The position numbers and the translations under genes are program-made. 64,000 nucleotides of DNA from Marinobacter sp. ANT_B65 (lineage in GTDB: Bacteria; Pseudomonadota; Gammaproteobacteria; Pseudomonadales; Oleiphilaceae), in NCBI RefSeq assembly GCF_002407605.1, contig NZ_NXGV01000004.1, positions 124,001 to 188,000 on the forward strand, written 5' to 3'. This document shows, in pieces, positions 62,600 to 64,000 of this stretch. The first letter of the stretch is position 1. Each line of letters starts with the position of its first letter. The notes under the pieces were generated by a model that saw only the letters and a list, made by a program, of their open reading frames with translations, searched no databases and was not told where the DNA came from.

Positions 62600-64000
62600 A
62601 TGATGGATGCCCCTCTGAGCATCAAAACAATAATGTCCCATGCGGAAATGATCGCCGCAGATACCAAGCTCATTTCCCGCAGTGCAGATGGCGACATATC
62701 CAGACTGACATACAGACACGCCTTCGTTCGGGTAGCTAAACTGGCAAACGCTCTGGATCGCCTGGAACTGGACCCCGAAGCAAGAGTAGGCACTCTTGCC
62801 TGGAACGACCACAGGCATTTCGAACTGCACTACGCTATTCCCTGCACTGGCCGCATCTGTCACACCATCAACCCGAAACTGTTCCCGGAACAGGTCAGAT
62901 TTATTATTAACGATGCACAGAACGAAGCGCTGTTTATTGACCCGGAATTCATCCCGATGATCGAAGCCATGCGAGATCATCTTCCGTCAGTAAAACACTG
63001 GATAGCGCTATGTACGGCCAATAACCTGCCTCAGAGCACATTACCGAATCTACAAGCCTATGAAAGCCTGCTGAACCGGGAACAGGAAAGCTATGACTGG
63101 CCTGTTCTGGATGAAAACCGCGCCAGCAACCTGTGTTATACATCAGGCACCACGGGCGACCCAAAAGGCGTACTGGGGAGTCACCGAAGCATTGTTTTGC
63201 AGTGCATGTCACAGAACATGGCGAGCCAACTGGGCCTTACATCCGAAGACGTTGTAATGCCTCTGGTCCCTATGTTCCACGTTAATGCCTGGTGCATGCC
63301 ATACAGCGCCCCCATGGCTGGAGCGGCGCTGGTCCTGCCTGGTCCACAGGTATCGGACGCACAGGCGATGACTGACCTTATCAACCAGGAACAGGTTACT
63401 TTCTCACTCGCCGTTCCGACACTCTGGAGTGGCATTAACCAGTTCCTGAATGCCACCGGCACTCGCATCCCAAGCCTCAACAGAGGCGTTATCGGGGGAG
63501 CTGCAGGCGCATTAAAGCTGTATGAAGAAATGGATCGCCATGGTGTCAGACTGGAAAACGGCTGGGGTATGACAGAACTCAGCCCCATCGGAAGCTACAA
63601 CCGCTACTTACCTCAACACGATCAACTCCCCGACGATGCCCGGGCAGACCAGCGCCTGAAATCCGGCCGTCCATTATTCGGCATACAGATGCGAATCGTT
63701 GATGAAGACGGGAACACCCTGCCTCATGACGGAGAAACCACCGGCGTTCTGGAAATCCGTGGTCCGTGGGCATGCAGCGCCTATTACGGAAAACCCCGAG
63801 AGCATGACTGGTTCAATACCGGCGACGTAGCGACTATTGATCCCTTGGGTTATATGCGCATCACAGACCGGGTGAAAGACGTCATCAAATCCGGAGGGGA
63901 ATGGATCAGCTCCATCGAAATTGAAAATGCAATCATGGCACACCCCGGGGTTCGCGAGGCTGTCGTCATCGGCGTTGCTCATCAGCACTGGAGTGAGCGA
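62600..64000 (+). CDS. AMP-forming acyl-CoA synthetase (LvaE-like), 3' end outside window
   Basis: An open frame to the window edge (467 codons seen). Adenylate-forming motifs: [18 protein letters not shown] (P-loop), [48 protein letters not shown] and the hinge [16 protein letters not shown]. It matches medium/long-chain fatty acid CoA ligases of the ACSM/AlkK type. The start could also be ATG 62603 or TTG 62588, which has GGAG upstream. It would activate the acid substrate of the adjacent pathway. Confidence 0.93.
   Translation, partial: MMDAPLSIKTIMSHAEMIAADTKLISRSADGDISRLTYRHAFVRVAKLANALDRLELDPEARVGTLAWNDHRHFELHYAIPCTGRICHTINPKLFPEQVRFIINDAQNEALFIDPEFIPMIEAMRDHLPSVKHWIALCTANNLPQSTLPNLQAYESLLNREQESYDWPVLDENRASNLCYTSGTTGDPKGVLGSHRSIVLQCMSQNMASQLGLTSEDVVMPLVPMFHVNAWCMPYSAPMAGAALVLPGPQVSDAQAMTDLINQEQVTFSLAVPTLWSGINQFLNATGTRIPSLNRGVIGGAAGALKLYEEMDRHGVRLENGWGMTELSPIGSYNRYLPQHDQLPDDARADQRLKSGRPLFGIQMRIVDEDGNTLPHDGETTGVLEIRGPWACSAYYGKPREHDWFNTGDVATIDPLGYMRITDRVKDVIKSGGEWISSIEIENAIMAHPGVREAVVIGVAHQHWSER

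Overview
The window looks like part of a marine gammaproteobacterial chromosome, most probably Marinobacter or a close relative. This rests on the gene order ppx, trxA, rho, ubiD, on rsd next to dsbB, and on protein resemblance; no search was run. About 38 kb of ordinary core genome (1-38526) is followed by a roughly 17 kb accessory region (38527-55986) and then a catabolic cluster that runs off the right edge.

Core region. From left to right: a ferredoxin-type reductase and ubiD; rho; a molybdenum-cofactor block (moaB, moeA, moaD, moaE, mobA) lying between rho and trxA; ppx; a YheS-like ABC-F ATPase; small envelope genes and an FKBP lipoprotein; rsd and dsbB; FliL-like and RMF-like small genes; gshA and tex; a GGDEF-EAL protein; rep helicase; cytochrome c5; pldA; a phosphomannomutase; bfr and bfd with a Fur box; a prolidase and a LysR regulator; a complete peptide ABC importer; lrgAB; yaeQ; and tRNA-Arg(CCG).

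Accessory region. Starting at tRNA-Arg there is a decayed chromosomal integron. Its integrase gene (50396-51226, + strand) carries a LexA box upstream. It is interrupted by an amber codon and loses its C-terminus where a copy of the tRNA-Arg 3' half plus its terminator begins (51251-51338). The same ~90 bp sits at the true tRNA (38478-38566), so the integron lies between direct repeats. Leftwards from the proposed attI (near 50055) run about nine cassettes, separated by attC sites I could delimit. They encode mostly small membrane or unknown proteins, a DUF5071 protein, an inverted YefM-YoeB toxin-antitoxin pair, an R-x4-H protein, a decayed DUF4160 gene with an intact DUF2442 gene, and a glycine-zipper/phospholipase-D-like protein. 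Two related IS1182-like elements each sit exactly in the R' core (after GTT) of an attC site. One has intact ends but a deleted transposase; the other has a full transposase but a clipped end. Beyond the repeat come a shortened hipA with hipB, a scar of type I restriction genes and a helicase, and an unrecognised three-gene membrane/secreted operon.

Right end. A leftward operon (phosphotransferase, DUF6285, histidine phosphatase, acyl-CoA dehydrogenase, SDR), a sigma-54 activator and an acyl-CoA synthetase together resemble the levulinate/4-hydroxyacid (lva) pathway of Pseudomonas putida, with a histidine phosphatase added. Near-consensus -24/-12 promoters precede both the operon and the synthetase gene. 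Similar TGAAA-N6/7-TTTCA inverted repeats flank the regulator, suggesting one activator drives both units.
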